The notes: generated by a model from the letters alone, not told the origin. Shown: positions 25,276 to 33,409, numbered from the stretch's first letter. The stretch: 64,000 nucleotides of DNA from Streptomyces aureoverticillatus (GCF_014649395.1 NZ_BMSY01000002.1:496001-560000); one strand, 5' to 3'. Program-made: numbers and translations.

Positions 25276-25853
25276 GTCTCGTTCCAGGACTCCAGTGCGG
25301 GCTCTCCGTAGGCCCAGCCCAGGATCGACAGGGACGTCGGGTTGAGGCGGATGCGGGACGCGAAGTCGATGTCGTAGCCCAGCCAGCGGGCGCCGATGGC
25401 GCGCAGGATGTGGCCGTGGGCGAAGACGAGGACGTCCCGGTCGGCCTCGCGGGCCCAGGCGACGACCTCGTCCGCGCGCGCGGACACCTGCGCCAGCGTC
25501 TCGCCGTCCGGCACCCCGTCGCGCCAGATGAACCACCCGGGGCGCACGGCCTGGATGTCGGCGGGGGTCAGCCCGTCGTACGCGCCGTAGTCGAACTCCA
25601 TCAGCGCGTCCCACTCCGCGGCCCGGTCGCCGAACCCGGCGAGTTCGCACGTCTCCCGCGCGCGGGACAGCGGGCTGGTGCGCACCTCGACACCGGGGAG
25701 GCCGTCGTAGGGCGCCTTGTGCAGCCGCTCGCCGAGCAGCTTCGCGCCGCGCCGGCCCTCCTCCAGGAGCGGGATGTCCGTCCTGCCGGTGTGCTTTCCG
25801 GACAGCGACCACTCGGTCTGTCCGTGCCGGGCCAGCAGGATGCGCGGTGCCAT
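25257..25853 (-). CDS. Histidine phosphatase superfamily protein
   Basis: A 198-aa phosphoglycerate-mutase-like phosphatase. The catalytic RHG motif ([19 protein letters not shown]) is N-terminal; conserved Arg in [10 protein letters not shown], Glu in [10 protein letters not shown] and the second catalytic His in [17 protein letters not shown] complete the active site. Broad-specificity acid phosphatase activity is typical for the family; the substrate is not predictable. Start ATG 25853 ([11 protein letters not shown]) fits the fold start, although the ribosome site is weak. Its 3' end is formed from a tandem repeat unit. Confidence 0.9.
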   Translation of the reverse strand: MAPRILLARHGQTEWSLSGKHTGRTDIPLLEEGRRGAKLLGERLHKAPYDGLPGVEVRTSPLSRARETCELAGFGDRAAEWDALMEFDYGAYDGLTPADIQAVRPGWFIWRDGVPDGETLAQVSARADEVVAWAREADRDVLVFAHGHILRAIGARWLGYDIDFASRIRLNPTSLSILGWAYGEPALESWNETGHLAG

Positions 25854-26117
25854 GGAGAGGGCCTTTCCCAGGAGACGTGCAGGGGATGTGCAAGGAGTTG
25901 TTCAAGGAGATATTCAGGGACAAAAGCGGACAGTCGCCTGCCCGTTCCTTCCATCATCACTCACGCCGCGGAGGAGCAACCACGGCGACGATCTCTGCGT
26001 CTTTGACGACCAGGGGGATGACTCATCGGCCTTCGCGTACGCCGTAAAGTGACCCAGCGGCCGTACGCCGCACGAACTGAGCGGGAACAGCGCGAAATGA
26101 GATGGGGGACCCACCGG

Positions 26118-27218
26118 ATGCCGCAGACCGAGGCACAGCGCGCGGGCGCCGGCGGAATATCCGGGAACCGTGCCGCCCGGCTCCGCCTGCGGTGGTGGAC
26201 GGAGCTGCCGCTGATCCTGCTGGTGTACGGGGCCTACTCGGCCGGGCGGCTGCTCGCCCGCGGGGACGTCACGACCGCCGTGGGCCACGGCCTGGACATT
26301 TTGCGCGTCGAGAAGGCCCTGAACCTCAACCTGGAGCATCCGCTCAACCGGCTCTTCACGGCCCACACCTCCATCGGCGTCCCGGCGGACTTCTGGTACG
26401 CCTCGCTGCACTACCTGGTGACGCCGCTGGTGCTGATCTGGATGTTCCGCAGCAAGGCCGTGCACTACGCCGCCGCCCGCACCTGGCTGATGGTCTCCAC
26501 GCTCATCGGTCTGATCGGCTTCACGCTCATGCCGACCTGCCCGCCCCGTCTCCTCGACAAGGGCTACGGCTTCGTCGACACGATGGCCCAGTACAGCGAC
26601 TGGGGCTGGTGGGGCGGCCAGGCCAGCGCGCCGCGCGGCCTCGGCGGCATGACCAACCAGTACGCGGCCATGCCCAGCCTGCACGTCGGGTGGTCGCTGT
26701 GGTGCGGCGTGGTGCTGTGGCGGTACGGCCGCACGCCCCTGGTGAAGGCCATCGCCATCGCCTACCCGCTGCTCACCACCATCGTCGTCATGGGCACGGC
26801 CAACCACTACTTCTTCGACGCGCTCGCGGGCATCGCCGTGATGGGCGTGGGATTCCTGCTCGTCCGGCCCGTGCGGGCCGCCGCCGCCCGGATCAAGGCG
26901 CGGCTGCGGCCGGTCGTCGCCGGGGCGCTGGCCGCGCGCGGCACCGGTGGCGCGCGGCGCCCCGCGGGCGCCTCGGTCACCTCTTCCGTCGCCAAGGCCC
27001 CGGCAGAGTCCTCCAATGTCAGTGGTGGATGCCAGACTTCGGCGGGTGAGCGAATTCCCCATCAGCGCAAGCTCGGCGCCGAGCCGGGCGTCGGCAGCGG
27101 TGCCGCGGGCAAGCCGGCCGGAAAGCCCCGCGGGAACAAGGGCGGCAGACCCGCAGGCCGCCCCGCGGACACCGGGGACGGCGCTGCGGCAACGGCTCGC
27201 GGAACTGCGCGGACCTGA
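26118..27218 (+). CDS. PAP2-superfamily membrane phosphatase
   Basis: An integral membrane protein of 366 aa, similar to the inositol-phosphotransferase branch of PAP2 proteins. Six membrane segments lie between about residues 30 and 235. The PAP2 motifs are PSLHVGWS (His of motif 2) and NHYFFDALAG (His and Asp of motif 3). It probably hydrolyses or transfers a lipid phosphate at the membrane. ATG 26118 has GGGGGA 8 nt upstream; two upstream in-frame starts exist. The C-terminal 100 residues are low-complexity, and from 27016 to 27218 they overlap the next gene in another frame, with reduced third-position GC, so the real C-terminus may be shorter or frameshifted. Confidence 0.82.
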   Translation: MPQTEAQRAGAGGISGNRAARLRLRWWTELPLILLVYGAYSAGRLLARGDVTTAVGHGLDILRVEKALNLNLEHPLNRLFTAHTSIGVPADFWYASLHYLVTPLVLIWMFRSKAVHYAAARTWLMVSTLIGLIGFTLMPTCPPRLLDKGYGFVDTMAQYSDWGWWGGQASAPRGLGGMTNQYAAMPSLHVGWSLWCGVVLWRYGRTPLVKAIAIAYPLLTTIVVMGTANHYFFDALAGIAVMGVGFLLVRPVRAAAARIKARLRPVVAGALAARGTGGARRPAGASVTSSVAKAPAESSNVSGGCQTSAGERIPHQRKLGAEPGVGSGAAGKPAGKPRGNKGGRPAGRPADTGDGAAATARGTART

Positions 27219-28575
27219 CGTACCGCCGCAGCCCCTGGACGCCCGCGCCCTCGCGGCCCTCGCGGCGAACCCGGGCTGTCGGCGCCGCGCCCTCCTGGAC
27301 GGCGCGGGCGTGCCGAAGGCCGACCTCGCGCAGTCGCTCGGCGCCCCCTCCGGCTTCGGTCAGTCCCAGTTCGCGTTCATGCGCGGGCACGCCTTCGAGG
27401 CACGGGTCAAGGCCGACGGCGGCGCGGAGCTGCTGCGCCTGACGCACGCGTGCCTGGGCGGCGGGCCCGAGCCGGAGCCCGGCTCGGCGCGGGTGCCGGA
27501 CCTCACGGCGGCCGGCCCCGAAGGCCGCGCGGCCCGCACCGCGCTCGCCCTGCGCGAGGCCACGGCCGCCGGCGCCTGGACGCTGCTCGACCACCCCATG
27601 CTGGCCCTGGACGTCGCGGGCACGCCCGCGTTCCTGGAGCCGGACGCGGTGGTGGTCGCGCCGGACGGGACCTGGACGGTCGTCGAGATCAAGTCCTTCC
27701 CGATGATCGACGGCGCGGCGGACGCGGCGAAGGTGGGCGCGGCGGCACGCCAGGCCGCGGTGTACGTCCTCGCCCTGGAGCAGGTCGCGGCACGGGTCGC
27801 CGAGCAGACCGACGCACCGGCTTCCGCACGGGCCGCCGAGGTCGCCGCGCCTGCCTCCGCGCAGGTGGCCGAGCAGGCCGCCGCGCCCGCCTCCACGCAG
27901 GTCGCCGAGGTCGCCGCGCAGGCCGACGAACAGGCCGCTGCCCCGGCCTCCGCGCGGGCCTCCGCACAGGCCGACGAGCAGCCCTCCGAGGGGCCCGGGC
28001 CCGCGCCCGAGGTGCGGCGGCGGGCGCTGCTCGTCTGCCCCAAGGACTTCTCCAACCTGCCGGCCGCCTCTCCCGTGGACATCCGCAAGCAGCTCGCCGT
28101 CACCCGCCGTCAGCTCTCCCGGCTGGCCCGCGTCGAGGACATCGCCGCCACCCTGCCGCCGGGCACGACGTTCGACGTCACGCGCCCCGCCGCCGAGCTG
28201 ACCGCGGCGGTCGACGCGGTCCCCGCGACGTACGCCCCCGAGTGCCTGGCCGCCTGCGAGCTGGCCTTCCACTGCCGCGACCGGGCCCGCGCGGCGGGCG
28301 AGCTCACGTCGCTCGGCCGCTCCCTGCGCGCCGACCTCGGGGCGCTCACGACCGTCGAGGAGGCGCTGGCCGCGGCCCGCGGTGCGGCGGGCGATCCGGA
28401 CGACCCGGCGGTGGCGGCGCTGCGGCGGGCGGGCGCGTTGCGCGCGGAGGCGCTGGGGGACGCGCGGGTCTCCGTGCCCGGCGAGTCCCGTGCTGAGGCG
28501 CCCGCCGAGTGCCGTACGGAGGCGGCCGACGCGTCCCGCGCGGACGCGCTCTCGGGAGGTGTGCGTTGTCCCTGA
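27016..28575 (+). CDS. RecB/Cas4/Dna2-like PD-(D/E)xK nuclease with candidate 4Fe-4S cluster
   Basis: A predicted single-strand DNA exonuclease of 519 aa. The nuclease motifs are in the right order: GHAFE (His125), EPDAVVV (Asp210), VEIK (Glu224, Lys226) and QxxxY (Gln246, Tyr250). Cys88 before the core and Cys410, Cys414, Cys420 after it match the iron-staple layout of Cas4, AddB and Dna2, but with C-x3-C-x5-C instead of the usual C-x2-C-x5-C. An Ala-rich insert (about 262-331) splits the protein after QxxxY. Start uncertain: ATG 27016 used; GTG 27046 and GTG 27100 are alternatives, none with a good ribosome site. First gene of a three-gene operon with a helicase. Confidence 0.78.
   Translation: MSVVDARLRRVSEFPISASSAPSRASAAVPRASRPESPAGTRAADPQAAPRTPGTALRQRLAELRGPDVPPQPLDARALAALAANPGCRRRALLDGAGVPKADLAQSLGAPSGFGQSQFAFMRGHAFEARVKADGGAELLRLTHACLGGGPEPEPGSARVPDLTAAGPEGRAARTALALREATAAGAWTLLDHPMLALDVAGTPAFLEPDAVVVAPDGTWTVVEIKSFPMIDGAADAAKVGAAARQAAVYVLALEQVAARVAEQTDAPASARAAEVAAPASAQVAEQAAAPASTQVAEVAAQADEQAAAPASARASAQADEQPSEGPGPAPEVRRRALLVCPKDFSNLPAASPVDIRKQLAVTRRQLSRLARVEDIAATLPPGTTFDVTRPAAELTAAVDAVPATYAPECLAACELAFHCRDRARAAGELTSLGRSLRADLGALTTVEEALAAARGAAGDPDDPAVAALRRAGALRAEALGDARVSVPGESRAEAPAECRTEAADASRADALSGGVRCP
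27799..28010. repeat. Ala/Glu/Gln-rich degenerate coding repeat in the nuclease gene
   Basis: Encodes variants of the unit VAEQAAAPASAQ about six times, e.g. AAEVAAPASAQ, VAEQAAAPASTQ, ADEQAAAPASAR. It lies between the catalytic core and the C-terminal cysteines. Confidence 0.75.
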
Positions 28576-30233
28576 TCGACGATCTGGCCCGGCTGGAGGC
28601 GACGGCCGGGGGCCGGGCCCGGCCGCGGGCGACCGTGCGGCACCGCCATCTCTCCGAGCGGCCCCTCGTCTTCGTGCCGCTCACCACCGCCGGTGAGGCG
28701 GGCGCCCCGCTCGGCGCCCTGATCGGCACCGAGCGCACGTCGCCGCGGCTGCTCACGGTGCCCCAGCCCCGCGACCGCGACCTGCGCTTCGCCTTCCTGT
28801 CCCGGCTCGCCGAGATCCTGCTGCCGTACGTGGAGTCGTACGAGAGCGATGTCGAGGCGGCCGAGCGCACGGAGGCCGACCCGGAGACCGGCAAGCGCGT
28901 CAAGGTCGAGGTCGAGCTGTGCGCGGACGCGCCGCAGCTCATCGTGCCGAGCCGCGCGGGCATCGAGTTCGTGCGCCTGCTCGGCCGTTCGATGCGGTTC
29001 CGGCGGACGGCCGAGCAGGATCCGGACGCGCCGTATCCCGCGCCCCCGCGCGTGCCGCTGCTCGGGCGCTGGCTCACGCACTTCGGCGAGCGCTCCCGGG
29101 TGCCCGGCTCGTCGCTCCTGCTCGCCATGACCGACCTGCTGTCGCGGCACTGGGCGACCGGCCAGTCCTCCCTGGAGGAGCAGCACTTGGGTGCGCTGCT
29201 CGCGTGGATCGAGGCGCCCGAGGGCGTCTCGGGCGCGGACGCGGCGCTCCGCGCGGAGCTGGCGCGGGACGCCGACGGGCAGTTGCTGTGCCCGCCCGCC
29301 GGGCCCGCCACGGACCCGGCGTTCGACAACCAGCTCCTGGCCCCGGCCATCGAGCGGTACGACCGCGCGCGTGCGGCCCTCGCCGCCGCCGCGGACGGTG
29401 TCGAGGCGGACGGCCTGCTCGCCTCCCTCGCCGCCGCCGAGCGCGAGATCGACGCTCTGGTGGAGAGCCGTACGCGCCCCACCTGGGACGCGGTGTGGCG
29501 CGGCCTGGACGCGCTGTGCACGCTGCCCGAGGCGCCGGGCGCCGTCGACCGGTGGCGCGGTGACCGCTGGTCGTTCACCGGCCACCGCGACCGCGTGGCC
29601 GCGGGCGAGCCGCCGCAACCGCGCGTCGACGACGCGGTCACCGCGGCGAACAAGCTCGGCACCCGCGAGCGCGAGCAGGCCCGGCTCGACGCCCAGGAGG
29701 CGCTGGACGATCCCCTGGTGATGGCCGGGCGGCGGCTCGCGGGCGAGGCCTTCGCCGGTGAGGTCACCGACGTCGTCATGGCCTACAGCGAGGGCCGCTC
29801 GCCCCGGCCGCGCCCGCTCGTCACCGTGTGCACGGACGACCGGCCGCATCTGGACGCGGGCGTGAAGGTGTATCGCTCCCTCGAAGGCAAGCCTCAGGCC
29901 GCGCAGTTCGTGACGTACGACACCGAAGGCGGCGTCGTCCTGCGTGTCCTGGACAAGATGGGGCGCGGCAAGGAGGCCGAGCCGGGGTCCGTGCCGGAGG
30001 TGGGTGACCGGGTGTGCTGGACGCTCTTCGAGCACGACCAGCGGGGCGGGCCACGGCTGCCCGATCCTGAGGACACGCCCTGGACGCATGGAGGGCCGCC
30101 GGAGGAGGTTGGGGTGACGGTTGGCTCCGGTGGGGGTGGCGGGGATTCCGGCGGGGGTGCCCGGGGCGAGCCGCCGGGTGGGGGCGGCCCGGGTGAGCTG
30201 CCGGATCCGGTGACCTCGGAGGACATTCTGTGA
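28566..30233 (+). CDS. Unassigned 555-aa protein between nuclease and helicase genes
   Basis: Not recognised. TTG 28566 is chosen because GGGAGG sits 6 nt upstream; it overlaps the nuclease stop by 10 nt, and its own stop overlaps the helicase start (GTGA), so the three genes are translationally coupled. The protein is soluble and mixed alpha/beta up to about residue 500 (e.g. RPLVFVPLTTAGEAGAPLGA, LLGRWLTHFGERSRVPGSSL, AEREIDALVESRTRPTWDAV), then has a beta-rich piece (VTYDTEGGVVLRVLDKMGRG) and a Gly-rich tail. No Walker motif, nuclease motif, signal peptide or zinc site seen. By context it is a partner or adaptor of the nuclease-helicase pair. Confidence 0.75.
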   Translation: MSLIDDLARLEATAGGRARPRATVRHRHLSERPLVFVPLTTAGEAGAPLGALIGTERTSPRLLTVPQPRDRDLRFAFLSRLAEILLPYVESYESDVEAAERTEADPETGKRVKVEVELCADAPQLIVPSRAGIEFVRLLGRSMRFRRTAEQDPDAPYPAPPRVPLLGRWLTHFGERSRVPGSSLLLAMTDLLSRHWATGQSSLEEQHLGALLAWIEAPEGVSGADAALRAELARDADGQLLCPPAGPATDPAFDNQLLAPAIERYDRARAALAAAADGVEADGLLASLAAAEREIDALVESRTRPTWDAVWRGLDALCTLPEAPGAVDRWRGDRWSFTGHRDRVAAGEPPQPRVDDAVTAANKLGTREREQARLDAQEALDDPLVMAGRRLAGEAFAGEVTDVVMAYSEGRSPRPRPLVTVCTDDRPHLDAGVKVYRSLEGKPQAAQFVTYDTEGGVVLRVLDKMGRGKEAEPGSVPEVGDRVCWTLFEHDQRGGPRLPDPEDTPWTHGGPPEEVGVTVGSGGGGGDSGGGARGEPPGGGGPGELPDPVTSEDIL

Positions 30234-31579
30234 GTACGTCTGTGGGTGCGGCTCCGTTCGACCCCGCCGCCGAGGCCGCGCGGGCCACCGACGCGATCCT
30301 GCGCGACACGCTGCACGGCGCGCACCGCGGCGTCGTCGTGGACTCGCCGCCCGGCGCCGGCAAGTCCACGCTCGTCGTGCGCGCCGCGCGCGAACTCGCC
30401 GCCGCGGGGCGGCCCCTGATGGTCGTCGCCCAGACCAACGCCCAGGTCGACGACCTCGTCCTGCGCCTCGCCGAGAAGGATCCCGAGCTGCCCGTCGGGC
30501 GGCTGCACAGCAGCGACTCCGACCCGTACGACAAGGCGCTCGACGAGCTGCCCAACGTACGCAAGTCCGCGAAGGCCGGGGACCTCGTGGGGCTCGACGT
30601 CGTCGTGTCGACCGCCGCGAAGTGGGGGCACGTCAAGGGCGTCGAGCCCTGGCGGCACGCGATCGTGGACGAGGCCTACCAGATGCGGTCGGACGCCCTG
30701 CTCGCCGTCGCCGGGCTCTTCGAACGGGCCCTGTTCGTGGGCGATCCGGGGCAGTTGGACCCCTTCGCCATCGCCGAGGCCGAGCAGTGGGCCGGGCTCG
30801 CCTACGACCCCTCGGCCAGCGCCGTGACCACGCTGCTCGCGCACAATCCCGAGCTGCCGCAGCACCGGCTGCCCGTCTCCTGGCGGCTGCCCGCGTCCGC
30901 CGCGCCGCTGGTGTCCGACGCGTTCTATCCGTACACGCCGTTCCGCAGCGGGACGGGGCCCGGGGACCGGGTGCTGAACTTCGGTGTCCCGTCGGACGGT
31001 TCGGGGCCCGACCGGGTCATCGACGAAGCCGCCGTCTCGGGGTGGGGGCTCCTGGAGCTGCCCGCCCGGCACACGCCGCGTACGGACCCGGAGGCCGTGC
31101 GCGCCGTCGCGCTCGTGGTGCGGCGGCTGCTCGACCGGGGCGGGGTCGCGACCTCCGAGCGGTCCGGAGAGCCCGTGCCGCTCACCGCCGACCGGGTCGC
31201 GGTGGGCACCGCGCACCGCGACCAGGCCGCGGCCGTGCGTGCGGCGCTCGCCTCGCTCGGTGTCGTGGACGTCACCGTGGACACCGCCAACCGGCTCCAG
31301 GGGCGGGAGTTCGACGTGACCGTCGTGCTGCATCCGTTGTCCGGGCGGCCGGATGCGACGGCGTTCCATCTGGAGACGGGGCGGCTGTGCGTGCTTGCCT
31401 CGCGGCATCGGCACGCGTGCATCGTGGTGTGCCGGGCGGGGGTGGACGCGCTCCTGGACGACCACCCGTCGACGGAGCCCGTGCAGCTGGGTGTCACCGT
31501 CAAGTTCCCGGACGGCTGGGAGGCGAACCACGCCGTCCTCGCCCGGCTGGCGGAACACCGTGTGCGTTGGCGTCCCTAG
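30230..31579 (+). CDS. Superfamily 1 (Dna2/Upf1-like) DNA helicase
   Basis: A 449-aa AAA_11/AAA_12-type helicase from GTG 30230. Motif I (Walker A) is DSPPGAGKST (Lys45); Ia follows in VVAQTNAQVDDLV; motif II (Walker B) is VDEAYQM (Asp147-Glu148), followed by GDPGQLDPF (motif III); motif IV lies near SWRLPASAAPL; motif V reads TANRLQGREFDVTVVLH; motif VI is VLASRHRHACIVV. These are complete, so activity is expected. The Upf1/Dna2-type motif V separates it from UvrD/RecB. Together with the upstream Fe-S nuclease it recreates on two chains what Dna2 has on one. No terminator hairpin directly follows; the 304-bp gap holds repeats. Confidence 0.88.
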   Translation: MSTSVGAAPFDPAAEAARATDAILRDTLHGAHRGVVVDSPPGAGKSTLVVRAARELAAAGRPLMVVAQTNAQVDDLVLRLAEKDPELPVGRLHSSDSDPYDKALDELPNVRKSAKAGDLVGLDVVVSTAAKWGHVKGVEPWRHAIVDEAYQMRSDALLAVAGLFERALFVGDPGQLDPFAIAEAEQWAGLAYDPSASAVTTLLAHNPELPQHRLPVSWRLPASAAPLVSDAFYPYTPFRSGTGPGDRVLNFGVPSDGSGPDRVIDEAAVSGWGLLELPARHTPRTDPEAVRAVALVVRRLLDRGGVATSERSGEPVPLTADRVAVGTAHRDQAAAVRAALASLGVVDVTVDTANRLQGREFDVTVVLHPLSGRPDATAFHLETGRLCVLASRHRHACIVVCRAGVDALLDDHPSTEPVQLGVTVKFPDGWEANHAVLARLAEHRVRWRP

Positions 31580-31883
31580 GCCCGCCGATTTGGTCCCCTC
31601 CCCCCACGTCACACTCCCGTCGGCCTGGGCTGTGCCCACCCTTCCCCAAGCTCTCGGCTTCGCTCGAGCAGGGGAGGCCCCACTCGCCGTGCGGAACGCC
31701 TGCCCACAGCGGGGAGCGGGCACGGCCGGACGGAGCGGACCACCGCGCCCACAGCAGGTAGCGGGCAGTGGGGAGCGGGCGACGGCACCGCCCACGGGCC
31801 GTCAAGGGAACGGCGCGCGGGTGGGTTGTGGGTGGGGGGACAATGGATGCGGCCACGCGGCGTACGAACGAGAGGACAACGAC
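31580..31883. other. Repeat-rich gap after the helicase gene
   Basis: 304 bp. It contains the Streptomyces element at 31640-31680 (CTTCCCCAAGCTCTCGGCTT then CGCTCGAGCAGGGGAGG) and two loose copies of a GCCCACAGC-N-GG-AGCGGGCA unit around 31700 and 31750. GAGAGGA at 31870-31876 is the ribosome site of the next gene. Confidence 0.5.
31640..31680. repeat. Intergenic repeat, family C
   Basis: Inverted-repeat element with core CTCTCGGCTTCGCTCGAGCA flanked by CTTCCCC and GGGGAGG, a widespread Streptomyces intergenic sequence. Confidence 0.65.
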
Positions 31884-32270
31884 ATGGCGGAGCCCTCGCG
31901 GCCCCGGTCCAGCCAGCGCATGCGCCCCGCACCGCTTCTCTTCGAGCCCGCGGAAGCCGCCGCCGACCCCGAGCACTTCTTCGACCTGGAGTCGATCGAG
32001 GACCCGCGCGAACTGCTCGCCCGGGCCACCGAGTTGACCCTCGCCTTCCGGGCCGCCACCGACCGCTCCGTCGAGTTCCAGGCCGTCGCCGCAGCCCAGC
32101 TCGCCGACCCGCGCCGCTTCGACCGGCTCACCACGGCCGCCATCGCCGAGCGCGCCCAGTGGACCGAGGACTACGCGAAGAAGATGATCGAGTTCGGCCG
32201 CGAGCTGATGCGCGACGGGTCCGGCCCGGACGGCGCGGGGGCGGATCCGGGGGCCCAGTCGCCTCACTGA
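31884..32270 (+). CDS. Small helical conserved hypothetical protein
   Basis: A 128-aa acidic, helical, soluble protein. ATG 31884 has GAGAGGA 7 nt upstream. Sequence blocks: FEPAEAAADPEHFFDLESIE, DPRELLARATELTLAFRAAT, TTAAIAERAQWTEDYAKKMI. No signal peptide, membrane segment or known domain. Codon use is typical of the genome, so it is a real gene. Function unknown; the tail (residues about 112-128) is low-complexity. Confidence 0.7.
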   Translation: MAEPSRPRSSQRMRPAPLLFEPAEAAADPEHFFDLESIEDPRELLARATELTLAFRAATDRSVEFQAVAAAQLADPRRFDRLTTAAIAERAQWTEDYAKKMIEFGRELMRDGSGPDGAGADPGAQSPH

Positions 32271-32331
32271 CGCCCAGCCGCAGCCCCGGCTCGGCCCGGC
32301 CCGGCTCGGCTCGGCTCGGCCGCAACAAGAT

Positions 32332-32351
32332 CCACCGGCATATGCCGGTGG
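32332..32351. repeat. 20-bp perfect palindrome
   Basis: CCACCGGCATATGCCGGTGG, no spacer, 62 nt after the preceding stop and 87 nt before the next start. No T-tract follows, so an operator for the downstream gene is possible. Confidence 0.65.
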
Positions 32352-32438
32352 GGCAAGGTACCGCACCGCGGGCGCCGTCGTCCCCGTTTTCCGCAACTCT
32401 GTGAGAGCGGGCACTCACCACCGGTAGATGTAGTGGGC

Positions 32439-33038
32439 ATGAGCAGCCTCCCCCACCACGCCTCCGCTCCCGCCAACGCCTGCGACGTCACCCCCGCGGG
32501 CGCCGCCTGGCTCGCCTCTGCTGAAACGTATCCGCAGGGGCTGCTCACCGGCTGGCGGGCGCGGCCCACCACCCCCGCCGTGCTGTCCTGCGGCACCGTC
32601 TTCGACGTAGTGAGCGTGCCCGCCGTCTTCGGGCGGCGAATGGTCGACCGGTTATGGCACGACGGGCCCGGCTCCGGGCCCGTCGCCGCCCACCGCGGCC
32701 GCATGCTGCTCTTCGCCGCCCCCGGCACCGCCCGGCGGCTGCCCTCGCTGCTCGCCTGGGAGGAGTGGGGCCCGGCCGTGCCCTCGCTGCTCTGCCACGG
32801 TCCGGGCGACGCCGTCACCGTGCCGCCCCTCGCGGCCGGGCAGGGCCCCGGTGACCGGCTCGGATCCCGGTGGCTGGTCGCCCCGGACAGCCGTCGGCCC
32901 TGGCTTCCCGGGCCCGATGTGGTGCTCTGGGCCTGCGTCCGCGCGGCCCGCGCCGCGGCCACCCCTGCAGTGCGTATATCGATTTTTCCCCGCGGCGATC
33001 AGGGTGCTAAGGTCTACGACGTCAGCAGGCGCCGCTAG
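32439..33038 (+). CDS. Bifunctional DNA primase/polymerase-like small protein, TTA-containing
   Basis: A 199-aa soluble protein. It resembles the N-terminal part of actinobacterial bifunctional primase/polymerase proteins (AGAAWLASAETYPQGLLTGWRARPTTPAV, then FDVVSVPAVFGRRMVDRL), but I cannot identify the acidic catalytic pair, so it may be a degenerate or regulatory relative. Leu72 is TTA (32652-32654), making it a likely bldA-dependent gene. Its stop TAG (33036-33038) lies inside the downstream tRNA-Lys: it is formed by bases 8-10 of the tRNA. ATG 32439 is used; GTG 32433 is an in-frame alternative. No good ribosome site is seen for either. Confidence 0.68.
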   Translation: MSSLPHHASAPANACDVTPAGAAWLASAETYPQGLLTGWRARPTTPAVLSCGTVFDVVSVPAVFGRRMVDRLWHDGPGSGPVAAHRGRMLLFAAPGTARRLPSLLAWEEWGPAVPSLLCHGPGDAVTVPPLAAGQGPGDRLGSRWLVAPDSRRPWLPGPDVVLWACVRAARAAATPAVRISIFPRGDQGAKVYDVSRRR

Positions 33039-33102
33039 CTCAGTTGGTTAGAGCAGCTGACTCTTAATCAGCGGGTCCGGGGTTCGAGTCCCTGGCGGCG
33101 CA
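33029..33102 (+). tRNA. tRNA-Lys (CTT), copy 1
   Basis: Acceptor GCGCCGC (33029-33035) pairs with GCGGCGC (33095-33101), discriminator A33102. Anticodon stem GCTGA/TCAGC closes loop CTCTTAA with anticodon CTT at 33063-33065. CCA not encoded. Identical to copy 2 at 49088-49161. Confidence 0.97.
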
Positions 33103-33111
33103 CAGACAAGC

Positions 33112-33139
33112 AAGGCCCTCCGTAATCACGGAGGGCCTT
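33112..33139 (+). terminator. Terminator after tRNA-Lys copy 1
   Basis: 12-bp perfect stem AAGGCCCTCCGT / ACGGAGGGCCTT with loop AATC. Confidence 0.85.
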
Positions 33140-33214
33140 CGCCGTTGGATCACTCCCGGCAGCAACCACCGAAGCCGGCTGGGGGTCTGGGGGTCATCCC
33201 CCAGGAGATGCAGC

Positions 33215-33250
33215 ATCAGCGGGTCCGGGGTTCGAGTCCCTGGCGGCGCA
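33215..33250 (+). repeat. tRNA-Lys 3'-half duplicate (locus 1)
   Basis: Exact copy of 33067-33102, from the anticodon loop's last base to the discriminator, 148 bp downstream. It lacks the 5' half and cannot fold as a tRNA. It has the form of an attachment-site remnant. Confidence 0.9.
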
Positions 33251-33251
33251 C

Positions 33252-33301
33252 GACAGCGATGGCGAGGCGTGTTCGCGGAAAGCGCGAACCGCCTCGCTGT
33301 C
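33252..33301 (+). terminator. Long two-part hairpin with T-run, locus 1
   Basis: Inner stem GTTCGCG-(GAAAG)-CGCGAAC (33271-33289), outer stem from the flanking GATGGCGAGG / CCTCGCTGTC, followed by CGTCTTTTCT. A second small hairpin GCGCGGC-TTC-GCCGCGC follows at 33311-33327. It has the form of an intrinsic terminator for readthrough from the tRNA or for the converging protease gene. Confidence 0.7.
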
Positions 33302-33409
33302 GTCTTTTCTGCGCGGCTTCGCCGCGCGTCGTGGGGGCTCCGCCACCCACACCCCCTCTCGGGCCGACCCGGGCACCCCCGGCTCCCGGGGCACCCCCGG
33401 CGCCCGGTC

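Noticed and set aside
33215..33250. Third tRNA-Lys gene
   Set aside because: Only the 3' half is present: no 5' acceptor strand, D arm or complete anticodon arm. The same applies to 49274-49309 and 49422-49457.
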